From the NCBI GenBank assembly GCA_964507445.1, contig CAZDQF010000014.1:76762-140761 (forward strand): DNA of 64,000 bases. Direction: 5' to 3'. This DNA comes from GCA-2683135 sp964507445 (GTDB lineage Bacteria; Planctomycetota; GCA-002687715). The position numbers were made by a program, and so were the translations under genes. The notes under the pieces were generated by a model. It saw only the letters and a list, made by a program, of their open reading frames with translations, was not told where the DNA came from and did no database searches. Every line of letters starts with the position of its first letter. Within the stretch, counting starts at the first letter, position 1. Of the stretch, positions 53,357 through 61,812 are shown piece by piece.

Positions 53357-54012
53357 ACGACAGAGTCATGAACGACGGCGGCTTCACGCTGATCGAGTTG
53401 ATCGTGGTCATGGCCATCATCGCCGCGCTGGCCGGCATCGGCATGGTCGCCATCCCCGCCATGAAGCGATCCGCGGACCGGAAGACCACGGAGGCGGTCC
53501 TGATGCAGATCGCCGCGGCTATCGAGGCCTACGCGGCGGACCCCAGCAACGGGGACTTCCCGCCGACGACCCTGGACAGCGACACCATGCCGGGGATCGG
53601 CACCCGCCGCAACGACACCAACATGGGCATCGAGTCCCTGATGATCTGCCTGCGCCGTCCGGGCGCCGCGAACCGGTTCGAGGTGGAGGACGTCCCCTGG
53701 CCGGACGCCGAGCTGAATTACGACGACGACAAGACCCAGGTGGGGCTCACGGACCTGGGGCGGCAGGACCGTGACCTGTGGGAGCTGGTGGACAAGTGGG
53801 GGACGCCGGTGGCGTACTTCCATCATCGGGACTACGACCGGGTCGAGGTCCGCAACCTGGGGCGGGTTCGCGGCGAGGTCAGCACCATCAAGGCGAAGCC
53901 GTGGAAGGACGCTCGAGGGCGGTGGTACCGTCGTAACGGCTTCCAGATCATCAGCGCCGGCCCCGATGGAGAGTTCAACACGGACGACGACGTGACCAAC
54001 TTCCAGCGATGA
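53353..54012 (+). CDS. gspG: Major pseudopilin, GspG-like
   Basis: 219 residues. Type III signal with the prepilin peptidase site after Gly10 (NDGG-FTLIELIVVMAII) and the conserved Glu at +5. The C-terminal half has the GspG pattern LWELVDKWGTPVAYFHHRD and the calcium-site-like end SAGPDGEFNTDDDVTN. It is about 60-70 residues longer than a typical GspG owing to a middle loop. It heads the G-H-K-J-I pseudopilin series, overlapping its neighbours by ATGA. Confidence 0.9.
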   Translation: MNDRVMNDGGFTLIELIVVMAIIAALAGIGMVAIPAMKRSADRKTTEAVLMQIAAAIEAYAADPSNGDFPPTTLDSDTMPGIGTRRNDTNMGIESLMICLRRPGAANRFEVEDVPWPDAELNYDDDKTQVGLTDLGRQDRDLWELVDKWGTPVAYFHHRDYDRVEVRNLGRVRGEVSTIKAKPWKDARGRWYRRNGFQIISAGPDGEFNTDDDVTNFQR

Positions 54013-55028
54013 CCAGACCTCTCTTCAGTTCAAGCGACCGCGGCTTCACCCTCATCGAGATGTTGGTGGTGATGCTCATCATCTCCGTCCTGTTCGGGAT
54101 GTCCGTGGCCACCTTGCAGCGGTTGGGGACCGGTCCCGCCATGGACGTCGCGGAGCGGGAGGTGCGCGCCGGGCTCGCCCGGGTGAGGACCGCGGCCCGC
54201 GAGCAGTCGGCCCTGGCGGAGATCATCTTTGAGCCCGGTGACCCGTCCGTGATCCGGACGCGCACCACGCGCGACGCCGGGTCCTGGCACTTCGACGTGG
54301 ACGGCAACGACCGGGGGCTGGGCGGACGGAACAACCGGGCGAAGATCTTCGGCGCGTCCCTGGTAGAGGGCGGCTCCGTCCGCCGCTGCCTCGCGTTCGG
54401 AGGCGGTGACGAGGTGCGCTGTGAGCCGCTCTACGCCTATGAGCCGCAGCGGGGTTTCGACCTCTCCATGGACGTCCGGCCGGACGACGGCGGCGCCGGC
54501 GTCGTGGGGTCCTTCGGCGACGTCTTCACCTTCGAGGTGGGGGAGGACGGGGAGCTCATGGCCTCGCTGCTGGTGGAGGGGAACGGTGAGCCCATCTCCT
54601 TTGAGACCGAGAAGGACGTGGTGGCGCCGGAGCAATGGTGCCGGGTGCGGCTGACCTTCGACGGAATCGAGGCTCGCCTTTTCGCCCACGGCGTCCTCGA
54701 GGCGGTGAAGAGCGTCGTCACGGAACAACAGCCGGGGCCCCGGCGCTTGCGTCAACCGGAGCGAGCGGATCGGTTGAAGTTCGGCAGCAAGACCTGGAAG
54801 GGGCGTATCGACGAGGTCATCTACCGCACCGTGGAGGAGGAGGAGTCGGAGCAGCTGGCCAACGGCGAGCCGGTGTTCTTCGACCACAAGGGGCCGGTCC
54901 ACGTGCGCTTCGACTCGGAAGGTCGCCTGGACCCCCGCGTCCACGAGCAGGAGGTGGTGGTGAAGCTGAAGGGTGAGGACGGCGGCGCCCGGGTCGTCCG
55001 CATCGACATGACGGGGTTGATGAGATGA
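54009..55028 (+). CDS. gspH: Minor pseudopilin, GspH-like, with a LamG-like domain
   Basis: 339 residues, roughly twice a standard GspH. The prepilin motif is DRG-FTLIEMLVVMLII with Glu +5, cleavage after residue 12. The N-terminal half fits the GspH class (VAEREVRAGLARVRTAAREQ). Residues about 140-270 read as a LamG-like beta domain (GFDLSMDVRPDDGGAG, FTFEVGEDGELMASLL, WCRVRLTFDGIEARLFAHG), similar in plan to those in the TPR-LamG and GspK-like proteins. The calcium/prepilin-like pseudopilus tip role is inferred from position. Confidence 0.82.
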   Translation: MTRPLFSSSDRGFTLIEMLVVMLIISVLFGMSVATLQRLGTGPAMDVAEREVRAGLARVRTAAREQSALAEIIFEPGDPSVIRTRTTRDAGSWHFDVDGNDRGLGGRNNRAKIFGASLVEGGSVRRCLAFGGGDEVRCEPLYAYEPQRGFDLSMDVRPDDGGAGVVGSFGDVFTFEVGEDGELMASLLVEGNGEPISFETEKDVVAPEQWCRVRLTFDGIEARLFAHGVLEAVKSVVTEQQPGPRRLRQPERADRLKFGSKTWKGRIDEVIYRTVEEEESEQLANGEPVFFDHKGPVHVRFDSEGRLDPRVHEQEVVVKLKGEDGGARVVRIDMTGLMR

Positions 55029-58000
55029 CCGGTCTTCGATCCACAAGCGGTGTGGCCATGATCATGGTGCTGGCCGTGCTGGCGGCGCTCATGGTGCTGG
55101 CGGTCCCGTTCCTCTCCATCGCCACCAACGAGAACAAGGCCAGCGTGTCTCCCTACGCCCGGGCCCGGGCAAGGCACCAGGCGTCCTCCTTGCAGTCGTA
55201 CGCCCGCTACGTCCTGACCCAGGGCCATCGGCAGCAGGAGCTGCTGGGGCAGCAGGTGGGGTCCACCTCCGGTGAGGGCGCCATCAGGCGGACCCCGGAT
55301 TGGGACCTGGCGGAGGAGGCCCGGGTAGCCATCGATCTCATGGACGCCAAGGGGGAGCCGCTGAAGGGAGACGGTGGCCGGACCCTCATGTACCCCCTCG
55401 ACCCCCGGGACGTGACCGCGGATCTGGAGGTGCGTGACGAGCAGGCCTTCCCCAACATCCTGTCGGCGCCCCCGTTCCTGATCGCGGCCAGCCTCGGCCG
55501 GAGCACCCTCGGACAGGACATCGAGCCCACGGATTCGGAGATCAGCCTCGCCGACGCCAGCAGCTTCCCGGAGACCGGGGGGCGCGTGCTGCTCGGCGGT
55601 GAGGTGATCGCCTACGCCTCTCGCGACGGCGACACCCTGCGCGGTTGTCAGCGCGGCCTCGAGGGTGGGATCAAGGCGCGCCAGCACCGGGCGGACACCT
55701 GGGTCATCGACGACCGCGCCCGGGACATCGCCATGCTCCCCTACAAGTCTCCGCGGGCGAAGGGCGGATGGCGGGAGCCTCACCACCCCACCTTCGTGAA
55801 GGAGATCGCGCTCACGGGGGACTCCGCCCTGAGCGCCAACGAGGTGGATCAGCTGCTGCGGGACTTCGCCATCCTCGGGCGGCGGTTCGTGCCGGGCCGG
55901 TTCGGGCGGAAGGTGCCCGTGTCCGCGGACATCGATCCGTCGGGCTACGACGGCAACGGGTTCACCGTTCGCGTCGAGTCCATCACGGGCTTCATGCCAG
56001 GGACCATCGTCCGCATCACGGACGGCGAGCAGACCGAGTACGGGATGGTCTGTGTCGTGGGCGGGCGTGATCGCGGCGTCGTCGTGCTTCACGATCCTGT
56101 CCAGCGCTACTACTTGAAGGACCGGGCTTCCCTGGAGCCGCTCCTGCGCCACCCGGTGAACATCAACAGCGCTCCCAGGGGCGTCCTCCTGCGCCTCCTG
56201 GAGGGGCTGCAGATGGGGCGCAACGGCGTCTCCCGGGACGCCAACGGTCGAGTGGATGAGGACGCTGCCCTGCGGGTGGCGCAGGGACTCATGGACAACC
56301 GGCCGATCCGCGGTCTCAAGCACCTGCGCGAGGTCCTGGCGGATCTCTCGGAGGGCGCCGCGTCTCTGCTGTTCAACGAGTTCCAGGCGGGTGCGGTGTT
56401 CCGCAACGCCGTGGACCCGACGGACAAGGCGGTGGTGTCCGGGACCATGCCGTTCTGCTTCCGCTCCTTCGATCACTACACCCTGGAGTCCGTGGCCGTG
56501 GTCAACGACGGCAGCGGCCGGGAGCTCGCCCGCCACGGCGTGCGGGAGCGGGTACACGTGGCGCCGCTCGGAGAGCTCTCCTTCGACCTGCGGTCCCAGC
56601 GCGACTTCGAGTCGCCGTTCGTCCGTGCCCGCCTGGGGCCGTGGACGGCCACCCATCCCTACCCCACGGCGCGGGCCGAGGACGGCACGACCCAGCCCTA
56701 CGGCCGGATCCCCATGATGATGTACCGGTTCGGGCAGATCGGGAAGATCGGCCAGTCATCACAGAACCAGGATGATGAGGAGGAGGACCTCTCCTTCGAC
56801 GGCGGCGTCTTCCCCAACACCGACGAGGGGGACGTGCGCCTGCTCCCGGCCCACCTGGCGAGCAACGGCTACAACCACCACTTCGAGCCGCCGGGTTACC
56901 TGTTGGCGGACCCGACGGTGCAGATCAAGGACATCGATCCGGAGGGTTATCGCCTCACGGACAAGCCGTTCGAGCTGAACCCCCGGGACCCACGGGGGCC
57001 GGGAGCCGCCAGCGGGGCCACGGTCATCGGCGGCAACAACCGACGCGGTCGGGGAGGACGCGGTCGAGGGGGGCGCAACCAGGGCATCGGGTCGCTGCAG
57101 GGTCGCACCACGGTGAACCCCGTGCGGGTGGATGTCTGGTACCGCACCGGCGGCGGCGGCGGCGGTCGGCAGGTGATCTTCGACTACGGCTCGGACGCCA
57201 ACGAAGAAGACGAGATCTCCCTGGCCATCGAGTCTGACGGCTCCCTCGTCGGCAGGGTGGCGGGGCGCACCCTGGATGGCGACCTGGACGCCACCGAGGA
57301 GGTGGCCCAGGTCAAGTGGATGCCGGAGGACGGGCCCGGGTTCTGGAAGCCACGCACCTGGTACCACCTGGGGTTCGCCTATCGCGGCACCAAGCCTCAG
57401 GACCTGGCCTTGTTCGTGGACGGCTTCAAGCGCGGCACGGCTCGCTACCAGACCCGTTTGGCCGCCGCCTTCTCCGACGACGACATCACCTTCGACGTCG
57501 AAGACGGTGAAGACTGGCCGCAGCGCGGTGTCGCCATGGTGGGGGCTGAGGTGGTGGCCTTCGAGCGTAACGGCGACAGCTTCGACGTGATCCAGTTCCA
57601 GGGGGAGAGCTGGGGGCGGGGACGACGGGGCACCAAGGTGTTGAGCCACGACGTGGGTTCGCCGGTGACCTTGTTCGGGTACTCCGCGCTGCCCAGGGGG
57701 CCGTCCAACCGCGCCTCCGTGGTGATCCCTCGCGGCGGCGCCCGGCTGCGGGACACCCTGGGGCCGCCCCTGGTCGCGACCTTCGATCACAACGCGACCC
57801 AGACCATCCAGATCCCCGGACCGGGCGGGCTCACGATCCCCGTGCAGATCCGCGTCCACGACCCATCCCAGCCCCAGGGCAACCAGTTGAAGCTGCTGGT
57901 CGAGTCCGATGGCGGGAAGAACTTCGATTGCTTCCCGCAGTCCGGCGGCTACGTGGTTATCTGCTCCGTGTCTCCGCCGCTGCCCGGCTCCCCGACCAAC

Positions 58001-60238
58001 GTGCCAATCGGGGGCATCGAGTTCGCGCGCTACGCGAGCCGCAACGGTGACACCCTGGTGGGGCTCACCGGGGTGCCGAACCCACCCAATCCCGTGCTGG
58101 CTCAAGGGGCGCTCACGGGCCAGCTGTCCATCAGCCTGGACCGGCTCATCCACCCCGTGCAGGTGATCGGTACCGGCCCCGTGCAGCCCATCGACCAGAT
58201 GTGCGCCGTGTTCCCGGTGAGCATCAACGTGGGAGACACCTCCGGGTTGATCGAGCCCCAGCGTCCCAACGGCGGCGACGACGGCCAGGACGGCAACACC
58301 TTCTTCAACGAGCAGCTCCCGACCTGGGACACGGACCCGGAGTTCGTGCAGATCGGCAACCCGAGCACCAGCTCGCTGGACGCCCATGAGGTCGAGTGGA
58401 TCCGCTACCACCACATCGACGGCGAGGGCAACCTGCTCTGCGACGAGGCGCGGTTCATCCAGGCGGCGGCCCAGTGGATCCGCTCGCAGCACCTGGGGGG
58501 CGGCCGCACCATCTTCCAGGCCCACCTCGGTACGAACCTGTTCCTGCCCTTCCGACTGCAGTGCGGTACGGAGCGGTTCACGGATGGTCGCATCGGCGCC
58601 GGCAGCGAGGCGGTGCCGTGCATCCGGACGGTCTCGCACAGCAGACGCGAGGCCATCAACGTGCAGACCGCTCAGACCACCAGCGGACCTCCGCCGCCGA
58701 TCCCCGCGCCCGTCGACGGGGCGCGGTGGTCCGCGCTGGGTTGGGGTGATCAGGTCACCATCGAGGGCCCCCGTGGAGAGAACCGGAAGAGCGCGACGGT
58801 GGCGTGGGCCGGGGTCGATGAACCGGAGGTGGTGACCTTCGGTCTGGAGCCCAATCAGGTGAACGTCCGGATCCGGCGCAACTATGAAGGCCACGGTTGG
58901 GTCGCCTTCACCGAGGGGGTCGGCACGGAGTATCGCCAGCGAGGTCTGCCCGGCGGCGGGACCACCGAGCAACGGGACCGGTACGTCCGCATCCTCAAGT
59001 TCCCCAGCGGAGAGATGCCCGACGTCGCCCGCGGCGGTCGGGCTACGGTGGGAGGCGCGCGGGATAATCAGATCGGCGCGGCGGATGCACAGATCGACGA
59101 GATCCGGGTGACCCCGTTCGAGTCGGAGAAGTACATCCTCTGGAACCACGCGGAGATGGACCTGATCGGTCCCGTGCCCGTGGACCCCAACAACCCGGGT
59201 GCCGGCACCACCGGCAGCCTCGGCGGCGGCCTGGGCACCGGCGGCATCGACGAGACCACGGACGAGATCCCCATCGCCTCCGTCGAGTGGATGGTCTCCA
59301 ACCCGCGCAGCTTCGGTCCGGAGCCCCGGTTCTACATCCTCCCGGATGGCCGCCGGATCTACTTCGAGAGAGAGATCAACGGGGGCCAGCTCCCTCGAGA
59401 GGACGCCGGCCTGGTGATGATCGGTGATGAGATCATCGCGTTCAGGTCCATCGGCAGCAGCAGCAGCGGGGCCCCCGCGCTGCTCGATTGTGAGCGGGGT
59501 TTCATGAACACCATCGCCACCTCCCACGGTTGGGGGGCGAGCGTGGTGTTCCTGGACTTCGTGACCGTGAGCATGCTGCAGGGTGGTCTGGACCCGTCCA
59601 GCAACCGCCTCGATGTGGCGGACACCGCGGGTTTCCTCCGCAACGGCGGCACCCTCAAGGTGGGGGAGGAGCTGATCCACTACACCACGGTGGAGGGGAA
59701 GACGTTCGTCATGCCCACCCGGATGGATGAGGACGGCGATCGTGAAGGGGGGCTGTTCCGCGGCCGCTACGGCACCCGCCCCGCGTCCCATGACGCCCAG
59801 GCGTTGGTGCTGGACATGCCCTTCCGATACTGGGATCGCTACGCCCCCATGCAGGACGCGGCGGACCTGTCCTGGTACGGCTGTGGCCTGGACCTGCCGG
59901 GCGCGTTCTTCCATCGGTTGGAGTTCGAGAAGCGCCGCCCGGATCAATACACGGACATCGAGGTCCTGGTGCGCACGGACGCCACGGTCCCCTGGTCCGC
60001 GGATCCGGCCAAGACCAGGGGACTGTTCCTGTTCACGGACAGCGAGGAGGACGACCCGAACATCATCGGCACCGCTGGAGACGGGTTGGATGTGCGGGTG
60101 TTGTTCAAGTATCTCTCGGGGGCGTTCGACCCCATCGACCTGAGAGCGCACGGCTGGAAGACCACCCCGGAGCTGCTGTCGTTACGGGTCACGTACCTGG
60201 ATCAGACGCGGGTGTTGACCAGGGAGGAATGGAAGTGA
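55025..60238 (+). CDS. gspK: Giant minor pseudopilin, GspK-like, with LamG-like and repeated beta modules
   Basis: 1737 residues against about 300-350 for usual GspK. The N-terminus (TSG-VAMIMVLAVLAALMVLAV) has a prepilin-like helix without Glu +5, as in GspK. A helix-hairpin-helix-type block (VNINSAPRGVLLRLLEGL, about 378-395) is the classical GspK feature. A LamG-like domain sits at about 698-810. A recurring module (GG/VGxEhhxY/F, often followed by RGxxGTxxxxH) appears near 171-230, 819-885, 1461-1512 and 1527-1609, with a weaker copy near 993-1022. It overlaps GspH and GspJ genes by 4 bp. Frame is continuous. Confidence 0.83.
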   Translation: MTGLRSTSGVAMIMVLAVLAALMVLAVPFLSIATNENKASVSPYARARARHQASSLQSYARYVLTQGHRQQELLGQQVGSTSGEGAIRRTPDWDLAEEARVAIDLMDAKGEPLKGDGGRTLMYPLDPRDVTADLEVRDEQAFPNILSAPPFLIAASLGRSTLGQDIEPTDSEISLADASSFPETGGRVLLGGEVIAYASRDGDTLRGCQRGLEGGIKARQHRADTWVIDDRARDIAMLPYKSPRAKGGWREPHHPTFVKEIALTGDSALSANEVDQLLRDFAILGRRFVPGRFGRKVPVSADIDPSGYDGNGFTVRVESITGFMPGTIVRITDGEQTEYGMVCVVGGRDRGVVVLHDPVQRYYLKDRASLEPLLRHPVNINSAPRGVLLRLLEGLQMGRNGVSRDANGRVDEDAALRVAQGLMDNRPIRGLKHLREVLADLSEGAASLLFNEFQAGAVFRNAVDPTDKAVVSGTMPFCFRSFDHYTLESVAVVNDGSGRELARHGVRERVHVAPLGELSFDLRSQRDFESPFVRARLGPWTATHPYPTARAEDGTTQPYGRIPMMMYRFGQIGKIGQSSQNQDDEEEDLSFDGGVFPNTDEGDVRLLPAHLASNGYNHHFEPPGYLLADPTVQIKDIDPEGYRLTDKPFELNPRDPRGPGAASGATVIGGNNRRGRGGRGRGGRNQGIGSLQGRTTVNPVRVDVWYRTGGGGGGRQVIFDYGSDANEEDEISLAIESDGSLVGRVAGRTLDGDLDATEEVAQVKWMPEDGPGFWKPRTWYHLGFAYRGTKPQDLALFVDGFKRGTARYQTRLAAAFSDDDITFDVEDGEDWPQRGVAMVGAEVVAFERNGDSFDVIQFQGESWGRGRRGTKVLSHDVGSPVTLFGYSALPRGPSNRASVVIPRGGARLRDTLGPPLVATFDHNATQTIQIPGPGGLTIPVQIRVHDPSQPQGNQLKLLVESDGGKNFDCFPQSGGYVVICSVSPPLPGSPTNVPIGGIEFARYASRNGDTLVGLTGVPNPPNPVLAQGALTGQLSISLDRLIHPVQVIGTGPVQPIDQMCAVFPVSINVGDTSGLIEPQRPNGGDDGQDGNTFFNEQLPTWDTDPEFVQIGNPSTSSLDAHEVEWIRYHHIDGEGNLLCDEARFIQAAAQWIRSQHLGGGRTIFQAHLGTNLFLPFRLQCGTERFTDGRIGAGSEAVPCIRTVSHSRREAINVQTAQTTSGPPPPIPAPVDGARWSALGWGDQVTIEGPRGENRKSATVAWAGVDEPEVVTFGLEPNQVNVRIRRNYEGHGWVAFTEGVGTEYRQRGLPGGGTTEQRDRYVRILKFPSGEMPDVARGGRATVGGARDNQIGAADAQIDEIRVTPFESEKYILWNHAEMDLIGPVPVDPNNPGAGTTGSLGGGLGTGGIDETTDEIPIASVEWMVSNPRSFGPEPRFYILPDGRRIYFEREINGGQLPREDAGLVMIGDEIIAFRSIGSSSSGAPALLDCERGFMNTIATSHGWGASVVFLDFVTVSMLQGGLDPSSNRLDVADTAGFLRNGGTLKVGEELIHYTTVEGKTFVMPTRMDEDGDREGGLFRGRYGTRPASHDAQALVLDMPFRYWDRYAPMQDAADLSWYGCGLDLPGAFFHRLEFEKRRPDQYTDIEVLVRTDATVPWSADPAKTRGLFLFTDSEEDDPNIIGTAGDGLDVRVLFKYLSGAFDPIDLRAHGWKTTPELLSLRVTYLDQTRVLTREEWK

Positions 60239-61359
60239 CGGCGCGCAGATGCCGCAGTCAGGGCTTCACCATGGTGGAGCTGCTCATCTCCCTGACCATC
60301 CTCTCCGCCATCGGCGCGTTGCTGCTGCAGCTGGTGCGCGGCAGCTTCGAGCTGTACCGGGACGGAGATCAACGGGGAGACCTGTACTCCACGGCGCTCC
60401 CCATCATGGAGCTCCTGGAGGATGACCTGCGGGCCGTGGACCCGGGGCCGGACGGACGCCTGCTGGTCCTGCCGGATACCTTCGGCGGCTCCGGAGAGGG
60501 CCTGTTCATCCGTCTGGTGCGGAGCATGCCCGGCGGCGAGCAACGTCACGGGGTGCTGCGCCGCGCCGGCACCACCTCCGGCGCCTCCGGCGCCTACAGC
60601 GGCTCCGATCCCGGGATCAAGGAGCGGAACCAACTGGCGCCTCCCAGCGGCCTCATGGAGGTGGCCTACGCCCTGGTCCAGGAGGAGCGTGATCCGTTGG
60701 GGGTGTTGACGCTCTACCGCGGCGAGCGCGCCCCTGCCCACGGTCCCGGATCGTTCTTCGCCGTTGGTTCGGCGGAGGGCCTGGACGACGGGTGGGTCCG
60801 CCAGAACCTGCGCCCCGTGGCCACTGGCATCCTCGGCATGTGGTTGCTGTGTCAGGGGCAGGACGCGGAGGAATGGGCGGAGGACGTGGTCATCAACGGC
60901 GGCGGAGGCGACGGCGACGCGTCCATGACCTGGGACAGCACCCGCGGGATCCTGAGCGGCGACCGCTTCGGCCTGGCCGTGGGCCCGTCGTCCCTGGCGG
61001 ACGCCCGGGACGACGTCTACCCAAGGCGGTTCCGTCTGGTGCTCCACGTGGCTCGCGCCGGTCGTCCGGAGGCCACGGTCCGCCGCGTGGTCCGTGGCGA
61101 GCACAACGCCCTGGAGGTGAACACGACGGAGCAGTTCCCCAGCGATCAGGCTGAAGATCGCTGCATCAAGGTCGGCAACGAGTGGATGTACGTGAACACC
61201 AGCGCCACCGGGCGGGCCACGGTTCGCCGCAGGATTCGTCGCTCCGGTAGCCGGGACGCGGCGCACCGGGTGGGGACGCCGGTGTTCGTCGGCAGGGTGT
61301 TCCGCAAGACCCTCGCGTTGCCCGCGGCTCGTTCATGGTGGAGCACCGAGGAGCGATGA
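60235..61359 (+). CDS. gspJ: Minor pseudopilin, GspJ-like
   Basis: 374 residues from a GTG at 60235. AGGGAGG (60221-60227) is correctly spaced (7 nt) from this GTG and almost abuts the ATG at 60229; GTGA also overlaps the gspK stop. The prepilin motif is SQG-FTMVELLISLTILSAIG with Glu +5. The following helix (LLQLVRGSFELYRDGDQRGD) and an ALPIMELLEDDLRAV segment fit GspJ. The long C-terminal domain is larger than usual and beta-rich. Confidence 0.85.
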   Translation: MTARRCRSQGFTMVELLISLTILSAIGALLLQLVRGSFELYRDGDQRGDLYSTALPIMELLEDDLRAVDPGPDGRLLVLPDTFGGSGEGLFIRLVRSMPGGEQRHGVLRRAGTTSGASGAYSGSDPGIKERNQLAPPSGLMEVAYALVQEERDPLGVLTLYRGERAPAHGPGSFFAVGSAEGLDDGWVRQNLRPVATGILGMWLLCQGQDAEEWAEDVVINGGGGDGDASMTWDSTRGILSGDRFGLAVGPSSLADARDDVYPRRFRLVLHVARAGRPEATVRRVVRGEHNALEVNTTEQFPSDQAEDRCIKVGNEWMYVNTSATGRATVRRRIRRSGSRDAAHRVGTPVFVGRVFRKTLALPAARSWWSTEER

Positions 61360-61805
61360 ACGCGCGCAGAACGGAAGCCGGCTTCAGCCTCGTGGAGGTG
61401 CTCATCGCCATGATGATCCTGGTGGTGGGCATGATCGGGATCTTCGCCCTGTTCGCGGCCTCACTGGAGCTGCAGAAGGAGGCCACGGAGCGGATGGACG
61501 TGGCCATGAACCTGTCCGCCGTCATGGCCCGGGTGGAGGAGGACCTGGCGGAGCGCGCCGGTCAGAGCGGCGGTCCCTCGTCCCTGTCCGGTGAGAAATT
61601 TCCGGTTCCAGGGAACGAAGGCTACAGCTATCGGGTCACCCTGGAGCCCATCCCGGATGATCCTTCCGGACGCGGATTCTTCTGCCGCGTCGAGATCCTG
61701 GCCATGTATCGTGGACAGGAGCGGTCCTACGACATGGGATACACGCCGATCGTGCCGGAGGCGGACAACGACGCCCGCATCCGGCGGTTGATCGAAGGGA
61801 GATGA
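61356..61805 (+). CDS. gspI: Minor pseudopilin, GspI-like
   Basis: 149 residues from the ATG at 61356 (ATGA overlap; RBS GAGGAG). Prepilin motif EAG-FSLVEVLIAMMILVVGMIG with Glu +5, cleavage after residue 9. The region LELQKEATERMDVAMNLSAVMA is the GspI-type helix, and the C-terminal part is a short beta domain (YRVTLEPIPDD). Length is near the family norm. Last of the pseudopilin series. Confidence 0.87.
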   Translation: MNARRTEAGFSLVEVLIAMMILVVGMIGIFALFAASLELQKEATERMDVAMNLSAVMARVEEDLAERAGQSGGPSSLSGEKFPVPGNEGYSYRVTLEPIPDDPSGRGFFCRVEILAMYRGQERSYDMGYTPIVPEADNDARIRRLIEGR

Positions 61806-61812
61806 GAGTCAG

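Noticed and set aside
56759..60151. 1130-codon open frame on the minus strand inside the giant GspK-like gene
   Set aside because: It is antisense to a gene with recognisable pseudopilin motifs and ATGA-coupled neighbours; its own translation shows no domain.
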